64,000 nucleotides of DNA from Arenibaculum pallidiluteum. Lineage in GTDB: Bacteria; Pseudomonadota; Alphaproteobacteria; Azospirillales; Azospirillaceae. Location: assembly GCF_017355985.1 (NCBI RefSeq), contig NZ_JAFIQU010000005.1, positions 310,001 to 374,000 of the forward strand. Direction: 5' to 3'. A model generated the notes under the pieces. It saw only the letters and a program-made list of their open reading frames with translations. It was not told where the DNA came from and searched no databases. Positions 20,682 through 29,380 of the stretch are shown piece after piece. Both the position numbers and the translations under genes were made by a program. The first letter of the stretch is position 1. Every line of letters begins with the position of its first letter.

Positions 20682-21269
20682 ATGTCCGCTCAGTCCCTGA
20701 CCGCCCGTCCCGCGACGCTGCTCGACGCGGTGATGCCCGAGCGGGGCCTCGCCCGCGCCGCCCTGCTGGCCGTCTTCGGCAGCGTGCTGCTCGCCGTCTC
20801 GGCCAAGGTGCAGGTGCCGTTCCAGCCCGTTCCCATGACCATGCAGACGCTGGTCGTGCTGGCGCTCGGAATGGCCTATGGCAGCCGTCTCGGCGCTGCC
20901 ACCGTCGCCCTCTACCTCGCCCAGGGGCTGGCGGGCCTGCCGGTCTTCGCCGGTCCGCTCGCGGGTCCGGCCTATTTCGCAGGCCCGACCGCGGGCTTCC
21001 TGCTGGGCTTCGTGATGGCGGCGGCGCTGGTCGGCCTGCTGGCCGAGCGCGGCTGGGACCGCCACTGGGCCTCGGCCCTCGCCGCCATGGCGATCGGCCA
21101 CGTCGTGCTGTTCGTTCCGGGCGTCGCCTGGCTCTCCCTGGCGACCGGCCTGGAAAAGGCGATCGCGCTCGGCGTGACGCCCTTCGTCGCGGCCACGCTC
21201 CTGAAGACGGCGCTCGGCTGCGCCCTCATGCAGGCGGCCTGGCACGTGGTCGCGCGCCGGTCGGCCTGA
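20682..21269 (+). CDS. bioY: Biotin transporter BioY (S component)
   Basis: 195-aa integral membrane protein with about six hydrophobic segments. Family signature: VSAKVQVPFQPVPMTMQTL near the N-terminus, then LAQGLAGLPVFAG and the GPTAGFLLGF region. BioY captures biotin and works alone or with the ECF energising module; no bioMN is seen here. Start behind AAGGAAG. Its place directly after pccA, itself a biotin enzyme, suggests cofactor supply matched to propionate use. Confidence 0.92.
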   Translation: MSAQSLTARPATLLDAVMPERGLARAALLAVFGSVLLAVSAKVQVPFQPVPMTMQTLVVLALGMAYGSRLGAATVALYLAQGLAGLPVFAGPLAGPAYFAGPTAGFLLGFVMAAALVGLLAERGWDRHWASALAAMAIGHVVLFVPGVAWLSLATGLEKAIALGVTPFVAATLLKTALGCALMQAAWHVVARRSA

Positions 21270-21291
21270 CCGCCCCGCCTGTTGGAACGCG

Positions 21292-21316
21292 CCTCTCCCC
21301 CTTCGCGGGGGAGAGG
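21292..21316. terminator. Perfect 10-bp hairpin (REP-like) inside the propionate operon
   Basis: CCTCTCCCCC, loop TTCGC, GGGGGAGAGG between bioY and the carbonic anhydrase gene. There is no U-tract, so it is more likely an interspersed palindromic element or an mRNA processing/attenuation point than a full terminator. Confidence 0.6.
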
Positions 21317-21333
21317 GCTTCGCCGAGGACAGA

Positions 21334-21972
21334 ATGGACGAGTTGATCGCAGGATTCCGGAAGTTCCGGGAAACGCGTTTTCGGACCGAATCCGCCCGCT
21401 TCCGCCGGCTTGTCCAGCGGGGCCAGTCGCCGAAGGCCCTGGTGCTTGCCTGCTGCGACTCCCGGGTCGACCCGCAGATGGTCTTCTCGGCCGGCCCGGG
21501 CGACCTGTTCGTGGTCCGCAACGTCGCGAACCTGGTGCCGCCCTACCAGCCGACGGCGGAATATCACGGCACCAGCGCCGCGATCGAGTTCGGGGTGCGT
21601 GGGCTCGGCGTGCGCCACATCATCGTGATGGGCCATAGCCAGTGCGGCGGCATCCACTCGCTGCTGACGAACGGGGTGGAGCAGGGCGACTTCGTCGGGC
21701 CCTGGATGGCGATCGCCGAGGAGGCGCGCACGGCCTGTGCGGGGCATCCGCCCGATGAGGCCCAGCGCATGGGCGAGTTCGAGGGCATCCGCATCTCGCT
21801 GCGCAACCTGATGACCTTCCCCTGGATCCGCGAGCGGGTCGAGGCGGGGACGCTGAACCTCGAAGGCTGCCTGTTCGACATCATGAACGGCGAGCTGCTG
21901 ATGCTCGACCATGCGACGGGAGCCTTCGGGCCGATCCCGGCCGGGGACCGCGCCGCGGCGCGTGCCCGGTAG
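21334..21972 (+). CDS. Beta-class carbonic anhydrase
   Basis: 212-aa zinc enzyme interconverting CO2 and bicarbonate. Seen: the zinc and active-site motif ACCDSRVDP (Cys, Asp, Arg), then [38 protein letters not shown] with the His and Cys ligands, and the typical beta-CA C-terminal half. No signal peptide, so cytoplasmic. It lies between bioY and the mutase; bicarbonate is the substrate of propionyl-CoA carboxylase, so it probably feeds the upstream enzyme. Confidence 0.93.
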   Translation: MDELIAGFRKFRETRFRTESARFRRLVQRGQSPKALVLACCDSRVDPQMVFSAGPGDLFVVRNVANLVPPYQPTAEYHGTSAAIEFGVRGLGVRHIIVMGHSQCGGIHSLLTNGVEQGDFVGPWMAIAEEARTACAGHPPDEAQRMGEFEGIRISLRNLMTFPWIRERVEAGTLNLEGCLFDIMNGELLMLDHATGAFGPIPAGDRAAARAR

Positions 21973-21995
21973 ACCGAAGCCTCGGGGGGGGACCC

Positions 21996-24149
21996 ATGAC
22001 CGATTTCCCGAAGAAGACGCTGGCCGACTGGGAAGCCCTGGCCACGAAGGACACGGGCGGGACTGGGCCAGACGGGCTGGTCTGGCAGACGCCCGAGGGC
22101 ATCGCCATCAAGCCGCTCTACACCGCAGCGGACCTCGAGGGGCTCGAGACCGAGACGCTGCCGGGCTTCCCGCCCTTCCTGCGCGGTCCCCGGGCCACCA
22201 TGTACGCCCACCGGCCCTGGACGATCCGGCAGTATGCCGGCTTCTCGACGGCCGAGGAGTCCAATGCCTTCTACAAGGCGAACCTGAAGGCCGGTCAGAT
22301 GGGCCTGTCTGTCGCCTTCGACCTGGCGACCCACCGTGGCTATGACAGCGACCATCCGCGGGTGGTCGGCGACGTGGGCAAGGCCGGCGTCGCCATCGAC
22401 AGCGTCGAGGACATGAAGATCCTGTTCGACGGGATCCCGCTCGACCGCATGTCGGTGTCCATGACCATGAACGGGGCGGTGCTGCCGGTGCTGGCCGGGT
22501 ACATCGTCGCCGCCGAGGAGCAGGGCGTCTCCCAGGACAAGCTCTCGGGGACTATCCAGAACGACATCCTCAAGGAGTTCATGGTCCGCAACACCTACAT
22601 CTACCCGCCCGGGCCCAGCATGCGGATCGTGGCCGACATCATCGAGCACACGGCCCGGAACATGCCGCGATTCAACTCGATCTCGATCTCCGGCTACCAC
22701 ATGCAGGAGGCCGGGGCGACGGCGGTTCAGGAGCTCGCCTTCACGCTGGCGGACGGGCTGGAATACGTCCGGGCCGCCCTGTCCAAGGGGCTGAAGGTCG
22801 ACGAGTTCGCGCCGCGGCTGAGCTTCTTCTTCGCGATCGGCATGAACTTCTTCATGGAGATCGCGAAGCTGCGTGCGGCACGGCTTCTGTGGGCGCGGCT
22901 GATGCAGAAGGAGTTCCAGCCCAGGGACCCGCGCTCGCTGGCGCTCCGGACCCACTGCCAGACCTCCGGCGTGTCGCTGACCGAGCAGGACCCCTACAAC
23001 AACGTGATCCGCACCACGGTCGAGGCCATGGCCGCCGTGCTGGGGGGCACGCAGTCGCTGCACACCAATGCCTTCGACGAGGCGCTCGGCCTGCCGACGC
23101 CCTTCTCGGCGCGGATCGCCCGCAACACCCAGCTCATCCTGGCCGAGGAGACCGGCATCCCGCGCGTGATCGATCCGCTGGGCGGGTCCTGGTACGTCGA
23201 GAGCCTGACTCATTCCCTCGCGGCCCATGCCCAGTCGCTGATCGACGAGGTCGAAGGCATGGGCGGCATGACCAGGGCCGTGGAGAGCGGCCTGCCGAAG
23301 CTGCGGATCGAGGAGGCCGCCGCCCGCAAGCAGGCGCGCATCGATCGTGCCGAGGAGGTCGTGGTCGGCGTCAACAAGTACCGGGTCGAGAATCCGGAGA
23401 AGGTCGACGTCCTCGACATCGACAACACGCGCGTGCGCGAGCAGCAGATCCGCCGCCTGCAGGAGGTCCGCGCGAAGCGCGACGGGAAGGAGGTCGAGGC
23501 GGCGCTCGCGGCGCTGAGGCAGGCGGCGGCAGGCGGCCAGGGCAATCTCCTGGAGCTGTCGATCCGGGCCACGAGGGTTCGCGCCACGGTGGGCGAGATT
23601 TCGGAGGCGCTGGAGGCCGAGTTCACGCGCCATCGCGCGGTGATCCGCTCGGTGTCCGGCGTCTATGGCGCAGCCTATGAGGGCGACGAGGGGTTCCAGC
23701 GGATCCGGCGCGAGGTCGAGGCCTTCGCCGAGTCCGAGGGGCGCCGGCCACGCATCCTCGTCGTGAAGATGGGCCAGGACGGGCACGACCGTGGTGCCAA
23801 GGTGATCGCGACCGCCTTCGCCGACATCGGCTTCGACGTGGATGTGGGCCCGCTGTTCCAGACGCCCGAGGAGGCGGCCCGCCAGGCCGTCGAGAACGAC
23901 GTCCACGTGATCGGCGTGTCGAGCCAGGCCGCGGGCCACAAGACGCTGGTGCCGCAGCTGATCGCGGCGCTGAAGACGCAGGGGGCCGACGACATCCTCG
24001 TGGTCTGTGGCGGCGTCATCCCGCCGCAGGACTACGAGTACCTGAGCAGGGCCGGCGTCGCGGGCATCTTCGGCCCCGGAACCAACATTCCACAGGCCGC
24101 CAGCCGCATTCTGGAGCTGGTCCGTGGACGGCGCGAGACCGCGGCCTGA
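21996..24149 (+). CDS. mcmA: Methylmalonyl-CoA mutase
   Basis: 717-aa single-chain B12 enzyme converting (R)-methylmalonyl-CoA to succinyl-CoA, the end of the propionate path. Seen: catalytic barrel with [34 protein letters not shown] and [17 protein letters not shown], then the C-terminal cobalamin domain with the His ligand in [12 protein letters not shown] and downstream [14 protein letters not shown] and GGVIPPQDY. Length equals the usual alpha-subunit type. It starts 23 bases after the carbonic anhydrase stop, so it is likely cotranscribed. No epimerase gene is in the window. Confidence 0.96.
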   Translation: MTDFPKKTLADWEALATKDTGGTGPDGLVWQTPEGIAIKPLYTAADLEGLETETLPGFPPFLRGPRATMYAHRPWTIRQYAGFSTAEESNAFYKANLKAGQMGLSVAFDLATHRGYDSDHPRVVGDVGKAGVAIDSVEDMKILFDGIPLDRMSVSMTMNGAVLPVLAGYIVAAEEQGVSQDKLSGTIQNDILKEFMVRNTYIYPPGPSMRIVADIIEHTARNMPRFNSISISGYHMQEAGATAVQELAFTLADGLEYVRAALSKGLKVDEFAPRLSFFFAIGMNFFMEIAKLRAARLLWARLMQKEFQPRDPRSLALRTHCQTSGVSLTEQDPYNNVIRTTVEAMAAVLGGTQSLHTNAFDEALGLPTPFSARIARNTQLILAEETGIPRVIDPLGGSWYVESLTHSLAAHAQSLIDEVEGMGGMTRAVESGLPKLRIEEAAARKQARIDRAEEVVVGVNKYRVENPEKVDVLDIDNTRVREQQIRRLQEVRAKRDGKEVEAALAALRQAAAGGQGNLLELSIRATRVRATVGEISEALEAEFTRHRAVIRSVSGVYGAAYEGDEGFQRIRREVEAFAESEGRRPRILVVKMGQDGHDRGAKVIATAFADIGFDVDVGPLFQTPEEAARQAVENDVHVIGVSSQAAGHKTLVPQLIAALKTQGADDILVVCGGVIPPQDYEYLSRAGVAGIFGPGTNIPQAASRILELVRGRRETAA

Positions 24150-24186
24150 GGCCCGACTCGGTCGACCGAAGCGCCGGGGCCGGCCT

Positions 24187-24213
24187 GCGGCGCGGCTTTC
24201 AGGCATGCGCCGC
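24187..24213 (+). terminator. Weak stem-loop after the propionate operon
   Basis: GCGGCGC and GCGCCGC separated by 13 bases, about 40 bases after the mutase stop and followed by a moderately T/A-rich stretch. It is the only candidate terminator seen there. Confidence 0.35.
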
Positions 24214-24216
24214 CGG

Positions 24217-24244
24217 TTTCAAAGGCCGCAAAACCTTCTAAAAT
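24217..24244 (+). promoter_or_regulatory. Possible promoter of the HU gene
   Basis: TTTCAA (24217-24222), 16-bp spacer, TAAAAT (24239-24244), giving a leader of about 185 nt before the HU start. This is the most AT-rich stretch upstream of the gene; the -35 match is weak. Confidence 0.35.
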
Positions 24245-24436
24245 ACCTGTGATTCCGAGGGATTCGGGTCCTTTTTGCACTGCATGTGTGGCGGCCTGGC
24301 CGCAGATTCCGTCGGCGGCCCCGAAACGGGCCGGTTGTGGGCGGCTTGCCGCTTGCACGCGGCTTACAACCGGCATAAGCCGAATAGGCGGGTCCGGGGG
24401 GAACCGCCGAAAACCTTGGAACATCCAGGAGACACC

Positions 24437-24718
24437 ATGAACCAGTCCGAGCTCGTCGCCCATGTCGCCCAGGCCACCGGCCTCACCAAGGCGCAGGCTG
24501 GCAAGGCGGTCGATGCCTTCTTCGCGGCGATCACCGACACCCTGAAGAAGGGCGAGGAAGTGCGCATCACCGGCTTCGGCACCTTCTCGGTCGCCGAGCG
24601 CGCCGCCTCCGAGGGCCGCAACCCGCGCACCGGCGAGAAGATCAAGATCGCCGCGTCCAAGCAGGCCAAGTTCTCGGCCGGCAAGACGCTGAAGGATTCC
24701 GTGAACGGCCAGGGCTGA
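24437..24718 (+). CDS. hupB: DNA-binding protein HU
   Basis: 93-aa nucleoid protein. Seen: MNQSELVAHVAQATGLTKA at the N-terminus (key part), GEEVRITGFGTFSV and the DNA-wrapping arm RNPRTGEKIKI with the conserved Pro that intercalates into DNA, and ASKQAKFSAGKTLKD at the end. Both length and sequence are typical of HU-beta. It stands alone after a long leader, behind CCAGGAGACACC, and is followed by a short GC hairpin. Confidence 0.96.
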   Translation: MNQSELVAHVAQATGLTKAQAGKAVDAFFAAITDTLKKGEEVRITGFGTFSVAERAASEGRNPRTGEKIKIAASKQAKFSAGKTLKDSVNGQG

Positions 24719-24734
24719 GGCTCACCCGTTCCGA

Positions 24735-24751
24735 CGGCCCCTCGGGGGCCG
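24735..24751 (+). terminator. Short GC hairpin after HU
   Basis: CGGCCCC, loop TCG, GGGGCCG; a perfect 7-bp stem 17 bases after the HU stop, with no U-tract. Confidence 0.45.
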
Positions 24752-24827
24752 GCGCGTCCTACCTGCGTCGGCGGGCGGATCCCCCGGGGACCGCCCGCAC
24801 CGGCGACAAGGCCGCGGGATTCCATGA

Positions 24828-24852
24828 CCATGCCCCTGTTGAAGGGGCATGG
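24828..24852 (+). promoter_or_regulatory. Hairpin enclosing the start codon and SD of the HNH gene
   Basis: CCATGCCCCT, loop GTTGA, AGGGGCATGG: a perfect 10-bp stem. The right arm contains the probable Shine-Dalgarno (AAGGGG) and the ATG at 24849, so folding would hide the ribosome binding site. Confidence 0.6.
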
Positions 24853-25643
24853 CCAGGCGCAGCGGCAGATCCCCTTCACGCAGAACCCCCGCATCGGGAG
24901 CACGCCGCTTCCGCATCGGTGGCGGCCTTTCGGTTCTTGCGCTTCTCCTCCTGCTCGCGGTCGGCTATCTCGAAGACGTCGGTCTCGGGCCACCGTTCAC
25001 TCCGCAGTCCACCCCGCCTTCGGAAACGTCCCGATCCGCCGGAACCCCCGGCAAGGCACCGCCACCGACGGCACGCGCCGGCGTGGCGGAGGCGCTGGCG
25101 GCGCTCGGCCGCATCCGGGTCGAGCCGGAGGTCCGCTCGGGCTATCGCCGGGAGGACTGGCCTCATTGGCTGGATACCGACGGCAACTGCCTGAATGTGC
25201 GGGAAGAGGTGCTGGTCGCCGAAAGCACCGAGCCGGCCCGCCTCTCCGCGGACCGCTGCTCGGTTCTGGCGGGGCGCTGGGTCGATCCCTATACCGGCGA
25301 GATTCTGACGGATCCGCGCACGGTCGATATCGACCACGTCGTGGCCCTGCAGGAGGCGCATGACAGCGGAGGCCATGGCTGGCCGCGCGAAAGGCGCGCC
25401 GCCTTCGCGAACGACCTGTCGGACCCGCGCACGCTGGTCGCGACCTCCGCCGCGGCGAACCGCGCAAAGGGGGCGAAGGATCCCGCGGAATGGCTGCCGC
25501 CGGACCCAGCCGCCCTCTGCGGCTACGTCGCCGAATGGGTGGTCATCAAGGCGCGCTGGCAGCTTGCGATGAACGAGGCGGAGCGGATTGCGGTCGGCAA
25601 CATCCTGACGGATTGCGATGCGCGTCTGGCGGCGGCGCCGTGA
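24849..25643 (+). CDS. Exported HNH-family nuclease (DUF1524-like)
   Basis: 264-aa protein with a basic N-terminus and one hydrophobic segment (LSVLALLLLLAVGYL, about residues 28-42), then a Pro-rich linker and a C-terminal HNH/DUF1524-like domain: DIDHVVALQEAHDSGG, FANDLSDPRTLVATSAAANRAKG and DPAEWLPP. The DHV His and downstream Asn/Lys fit the betabetaalpha-metal nuclease core. The domain would lie outside the cytoplasm, suggesting nutrient or DNA scavenging. Cysteines in GNCLNV, DRCSV, ALCGY and TDCDA could form disulfides. Translation may be controlled by the start-codon hairpin. Confidence 0.8.
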   Translation: MARRSGRSPSRRTPASGARRFRIGGGLSVLALLLLLAVGYLEDVGLGPPFTPQSTPPSETSRSAGTPGKAPPPTARAGVAEALAALGRIRVEPEVRSGYRREDWPHWLDTDGNCLNVREEVLVAESTEPARLSADRCSVLAGRWVDPYTGEILTDPRTVDIDHVVALQEAHDSGGHGWPRERRAAFANDLSDPRTLVATSAAANRAKGAKDPAEWLPPDPAALCGYVAEWVVIKARWQLAMNEAERIAVGNILTDCDARLAAAP

Positions 25644-25689
25644 GCGCCCGCCGCCGCGACCTGCCGGCCAGGGCGACGGGCTCCGGCCG

Positions 25690-26052
25690 TCAGCGCAGGC
25701 AGACCGCCTCGACGTTGTTGCCGTCGGGATCGATCAGGAAGGCCGCGTAGTAGGAGGGGCCATAGTCCGGCCGCGGTCCGGGGCGGCCATTGTCGCGCCC
25801 TCCGGCGGCGAGGCCGCGGGCATGGAAGGCGTCGACCGCCGCGCGGCTCTCGGCGTTGAACGCCACGTGGGCGCCCGAGCCCGCCGTTCCCTCCGCGGCG
25901 TGGAGCCATAGTGCGGGCGCACCGGGCGGTCCGAAGCCGGCGCCGGATTCATCCTGGGATGCCAGTGCGTGGCCGAGCGGCGCCAATGCCTCGCCATAGA
26001 AGCGGGCACTGGCCTCAACGTTCCTGACCCTGAGTCCAATGTGATCGAACAT
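25690..26052 (-). CDS. VOC family protein (glyoxalase-like)
   Basis: 120-aa VOC protein. Seen: DHIGLRVRNVEASARFYGEAL at the N-terminus (module 1, first metal His) and YAAFLIDPDGNNVEAVCL at the C-terminus with the Glu ligand. Substrate unknown. It is on the same strand as the AraC regulator and ogt and starts 28 bases after the regulator's end, so it is probably the last gene of that small operon. It might act on a reactive electrophile, in line with an alkylation response, but this is only a guess. Confidence 0.8.
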   Translation of the reverse strand: MFDHIGLRVRNVEASARFYGEALAPLGHALASQDESGAGFGPPGAPALWLHAAEGTAGSGAHVAFNAESRAAVDAFHARGLAAGGRDNGRPGPRPDYGPSYYAAFLIDPDGNNVEAVCLR

Positions 26053-26080
26053 GTGACCTCCGAATGTAGGGGAGGTCAGG

Positions 26081-26923
26081 CTATGGCGCCCCAGTGATGC
26101 GTTCTTGGAGGATCTTGCGATCGCCGGCGGAGAGCTTGCGGAAGTTTCTTGGCGAAAGGCCTGCCGCGCGGCGGAAGGTACGGATGAAGTTGGAGAGGTC
26201 TCCGAAGCCGACCGAATAGGCGATGTCGATAACCGGACGGTCCGCCTCGGCGAGCAGGCGGGCCGCGCGGCGCAGCCGGCAACGCACGAGGTACTGGTGC
26301 GGCGTCACGCCCAGCGATCGCGCGAAGAGCCGCAGGAAGTGGAAGGCGCTGAGCCCGGCCCCGCTCGCGACCTCCTCGAGATCGATCGCCTCCTGCGCGT
26401 TGTCGTCGATCCAGAGGGCCGCCTCGACCGCCCGGCGCCGGTCCCGGGTCGTCGGCGGGGCGGCCGGAAGGGCCCGGCCCGAGGCCAGGGAAACGAAGCG
26501 CCCGGCGAAGGCCAGACCGACCTCGTCAAGGCCGACGTCGCTGTGCCCGCAGGCGGCCGCCTGTGCCAGTTCGCCCAGCACCATCAGCTCGGGCAGTGGG
26601 GGCAGCGCGCCGGACCGCCAGGCCGTCCCAGCCCTGCCTAAGCTGTCCACCAGCTCGGGTGCGGCGTGGAAGGACAGGCATTCGTCGCCGCAGGCATGCT
26701 CGTGCGTGCAGACATACTCGGCGCCGGGATGTCCGATCAGCACCGATCCCGCGACGAGCTCGTAGGCGACGCCGCCGGTCCGGTAGCCGAAGCTGCCGCG
26801 CCGCACATAGGCCAGGGAGAAGGCGTCATGCTCCTCGGGGAAGGGATCGGCCTCGGGGCCGCGGCCGCAGCGATAGTCGACGATCCTGACGGTCCGGCCG
26901 CTGTGCAGCGTGGTGGCGACCAT
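26081..26923 (-). CDS. AraC-family transcriptional regulator
   Basis: 280-aa regulator. The N-terminal half is a cupin-like sensor with [17 protein letters not shown], a Cys/His cluster shared by many relatives. The C-terminal half carries two helix-turn-helix motifs: [24 protein letters not shown] and [24 protein letters not shown]. It starts 7 bases after the alkyltransferase stop on the same strand, so the pair resembles the two halves of the Ada protein as separate genes. The Ada N-terminal methyl-phosphotriester domain is not evident. Confidence 0.9.
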   Translation of the reverse strand: MVATTLHSGRTVRIVDYRCGRGPEADPFPEEHDAFSLAYVRRGSFGYRTGGVAYELVAGSVLIGHPGAEYVCTHEHACGDECLSFHAAPELVDSLGRAGTAWRSGALPPLPELMVLGELAQAAACGHSDVGLDEVGLAFAGRFVSLASGRALPAAPPTTRDRRRAVEAALWIDDNAQEAIDLEEVASGAGLSAFHFLRLFARSLGVTPHQYLVRCRLRRAARLLAEADRPVIDIAYSVGFGDLSNFIRTFRRAAGLSPRNFRKLSAGDRKILQERITGAP

Positions 26924-26930
26924 GGCCCCG

Positions 26931-27491
26931 CTAATCCCTTCCGGCCGCGCCGCCGGCGAAGGAGAAAAGGTCGTCGGCCAGCGCGGCCTCGATCGCCAGC
27001 AGGCGCCGCTTGGTCCGCGCGCCCCCGGGTGCCGAGAAGCCGCCTAGCCGGCCGTCCGCCGCCACGACGCGGTGACAGGGCACGAGAAGCGGAAAGGGGT
27101 TCCTGCCCAGCGCACGGCCGACCTCGCGGGCAGCCCCGGATGCCCCGATCCGTGCGGCCAACCGGCCATAGCTCAGCGTCGATCCCGGCGGGATCGTCCG
27201 TGTGGCCGCGTAGACGCGGCAGTCGAAGGGCGAAAGCGCATCCATGTCGAGCCCGACCTTGGAAAGATCGCGCGGCTCGCCGGACAGCAGCGCCGAGACA
27301 TCGGCGATCGCCTGCGCGATCGCCGGACCCGGCCTCGCCTCGGCGGCGCCCGGCGCGCGCGCCAGAAGGCGGGCAAGCGTCGCCGTGTCGTCGGTGTCGG
27401 GCAATCTCAGCGCCGTGACGCCACCCTTTCCCCACGCGATCGCGCAGCGCCCGATCGGCGTTTCGAAGAGCGTGAAGCCGGATCCGGTCAT
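26931..27491 (-). CDS. ogt: Methylated-DNA--protein-cysteine methyltransferase
   Basis: 186-aa suicide enzyme that removes alkyl groups from O6 of guanine. Seen: the N-terminal ribonuclease-like domain ([16 protein letters not shown]), then the winged-helix domain with [39 protein letters not shown] with the acceptor Cys in PCHRV, and [19 protein letters not shown]. Length is normal for Ogt. First gene of a run followed by an AraC regulator and a VOC protein. No LexA box was seen upstream. Confidence 0.94.
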   Translation of the reverse strand: MTGSGFTLFETPIGRCAIAWGKGGVTALRLPDTDDTATLARLLARAPGAAEARPGPAIAQAIADVSALLSGEPRDLSKVGLDMDALSPFDCRVYAATRTIPPGSTLSYGRLAARIGASGAAREVGRALGRNPFPLLVPCHRVVAADGRLGGFSAPGGARTKRRLLAIEAALADDLFSFAGGAAGRD

Positions 27492-27705
27492 GCAGGGATG
27501 ATAGCAAGCGCGCCGGAGCGTGGGCTTGGAGAAAATTGCTGCGCCCGGCGCATGACGCCCCTCGACCTATGCTTGTGCCGGTCTGGCGGCACCCGGAGCG
27601 GCATCCCGCCCTACCACGGTCGGAGGAGGCTGGAACACGGCCAGGGAATCCGCCGTTCCTCAGCCAATGGCAGGCGCGTCGCGCCGGACCGAGGGGAGAA
27701 AACGC

Positions 27706-27885
27706 ATGAGCCAGGACGAGGAGAAGTCGGCCGGCCGCGCCGAGCCGCAGATCAACTGGGCGTGGCAGCCCACGCCGCCGTCGGAGGTCCGCCGGATCGA
27801 TCCGGCCGCGCTGGCGCCCGAGGAACTGGCGCGGCTGAACGCCGGCCGGCGGCCGGGCTCCCGCGCGTCCGCACGCTTCGGCTGA
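27706..27885 (+). CDS. Small hypothetical protein
   Basis: 59-aa soluble, charged protein with no recognised family. The start at 27706 is preceded by GAGGGGAGA. It is Pro/Ala/Arg-rich with a core WAWQPTPPSEVRRIDP and looks largely unstructured. It is convergent with the amidase, 9 bases from that gene's stop. Confidence 0.55.
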   Translation: MSQDEEKSAGRAEPQINWAWQPTPPSEVRRIDPAALAPEELARLNAGRRPGSRASARFG

Positions 27886-27894
27886 CCGCGGAGG

Positions 27895-29247
27895 TCAGGC
27901 GACGACCGGTTCCAGCGCGGCCGCCAGGGACAGAAGCCGTCCGTCGTGGCCGCGCTTTCCGACCACCATCAGCCCAACCGGAGCGCCATCGCTGGCGCAG
28001 GGCAGCGAGACCGCCGGCCGCTCCAGGAAGTTCCAGGCCGAGGTGTTGCGCAGCACCAGGGCGTTGATCCGGAAATAGTCGGCATCCTCGGCCAGCTCCT
28101 CCAGGCGCGGCGGAACCACCGCGACGGTCGGCAGCAGCACGGCGTCCCAGTCGCGGGTCAGGGCATCCATCTCCGCCATCAGCGCCTGGCGCCCGCGCGT
28201 CAGGTCGATGTAGTCGGAGGCGGTCATCTCCGCCCCCAGCATGATGCGACGGCCGACCCGCGGATCGTAGCCTTCGCTCCGGCGGGCCAGCAGGTCGCGG
28301 TGCCATGCATAGGATTCGGACGCCGTCAGCGTGCCGCGGGAGTTCAGGGCCGGAATCGCGTCGATCGGCGGCATCGGGGTCTCGACGACCCGCGCCCCGG
28401 CCGCCGAGAGCCGCCCCAGCGCCCGCTCGAACGCGGCGGCGACCGTCGCGTCCATGCCGTCCAGGAGATGGCAGCCGGGAACCGCAAGGCGCAGCCCCGC
28501 GACATCGACCGCGCGCGGCACGGCAACGGCAAGGCCCGCCATGGCCGCCGCCGTCAGCGCGCAGCAGGCGACCGTCCGGCCCAGCGGACCCACGCAGTCG
28601 AGGCTCCAGGACAGCGGCACGGCGCCGTCGCGCGGGATTCGCGACTGGGTGGGCTTGAAGCCGACGATCCCGCAGAAGGCCGCGGGGATGCGCACCGACC
28701 CGCCGGTGTCGCTGCCGACGGAGGCAGCGGTGATTCCCCGCGCCACCGATGCGCCGGCACCGGAGGAGGAACCTCCCGGAATCCGTCCCGGCGCGGCAGG
28801 GTTCTCGGGCGTGCCGTAATGCGGGTTCAGTCCGAGGCCGGAGAATGCGAATTCGGTCATGTTGGTGCGGCCGATCAGCACAGCCCCGGCGGCGCGCAGC
28901 CGCGCCACCGCGACGGCGTCCTGACTGGCCGGCGCCGCATCCGCCAGCACCCGCGAGCCGGCGGCCGTCACTTGGCCGGCGACGTCGAACAGGTCCTTCA
29001 CCGAAAGAGGGATGCCCGCGAGCGGCGAGGGAACCACGCCGCCCGCCCGCAGCATGTCGCTGGCGCGCGCCTGGGCCAGCGCCCCGGCGCGGTCGACCAG
29101 AAGGAAGGCGCCGCCGCCGTCGCCACCGGCAGCCTCGATGGCCGCCAGCGCCGCCTCGGTGAGGGCGACGCTGGTGGTGCGGCCTTCGGCAAGGTCGGCG
29201 GCCTGAGACTGGATGCTCGGGGACGGGAGGGCGGTCGCGCTGCTCAT
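27895..29247 (-). CDS. Amidase-signature family hydrolase
   Basis: 450-aa amidase. The Ser-cisSer-Lys triad region is complete: LSVKDLFDVAGQ (Lys), PGGSSSGAGASVARG (cis-Ser) and SVGSDTGGSVRIPAAFCG (nucleophile Ser). Family members hydrolyse diverse amides; substrate unknown. I start at MSSATAL behind GGGAAAG; an ATG four codons upstream is possible. No signal peptide. A 14-bp tandem repeat lies upstream. Confidence 0.9.
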   Translation of the reverse strand: MSSATALPSPSIQSQAADLAEGRTTSVALTEAALAAIEAAGGDGGGAFLLVDRAGALAQARASDMLRAGGVVPSPLAGIPLSVKDLFDVAGQVTAAGSRVLADAAPASQDAVAVARLRAAGAVLIGRTNMTEFAFSGLGLNPHYGTPENPAAPGRIPGGSSSGAGASVARGITAASVGSDTGGSVRIPAAFCGIVGFKPTQSRIPRDGAVPLSWSLDCVGPLGRTVACCALTAAAMAGLAVAVPRAVDVAGLRLAVPGCHLLDGMDATVAAAFERALGRLSAAGARVVETPMPPIDAIPALNSRGTLTASESYAWHRDLLARRSEGYDPRVGRRIMLGAEMTASDYIDLTRGRQALMAEMDALTRDWDAVLLPTVAVVPPRLEELAEDADYFRINALVLRNTSAWNFLERPAVSLPCASDGAPVGLMVVGKRGHDGRLLSLAAALEPVVA

Positions 29248-29322
29248 GGGCTTTCCCATCGGGAATCGGGTTGCCACCCGTATAACGCGGCAGCGGGAAG
29301 CCGGCCAGCCGTTGCGCGCCTG

Positions 29323-29373
29323 TCCAGGGCCACCCGTCCCAGGGCACCCGTCCCAGGGCACCCGTCCCAGGGC
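29323..29373. repeat. 14-bp tandem repeat, about 3.5 copies
   Basis: Unit CCCAGGGCACCCGT at 29338-29351 and 29352-29365, a variant copy with one extra base at 29323-29337, and a partial copy to 29373. It lies between the phosphoesterase stop and the amidase start. Confidence 0.8.
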
Positions 29374-29380
29374 GCTGGCC

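Noticed and set aside
21292-21316. Strong intrinsic terminator inside the propionate operon
   Set aside because: The stem is perfect but no U-tract follows, and the downstream genes are functionally tied to those upstream, so full termination is unlikely.
26081-26923. Full Ada regulator
   Set aside because: The N-terminal part is a cupin-type sensor; the methyl-accepting four-cysteine Ada domain is not visible and the alkyltransferase is a separate gene.
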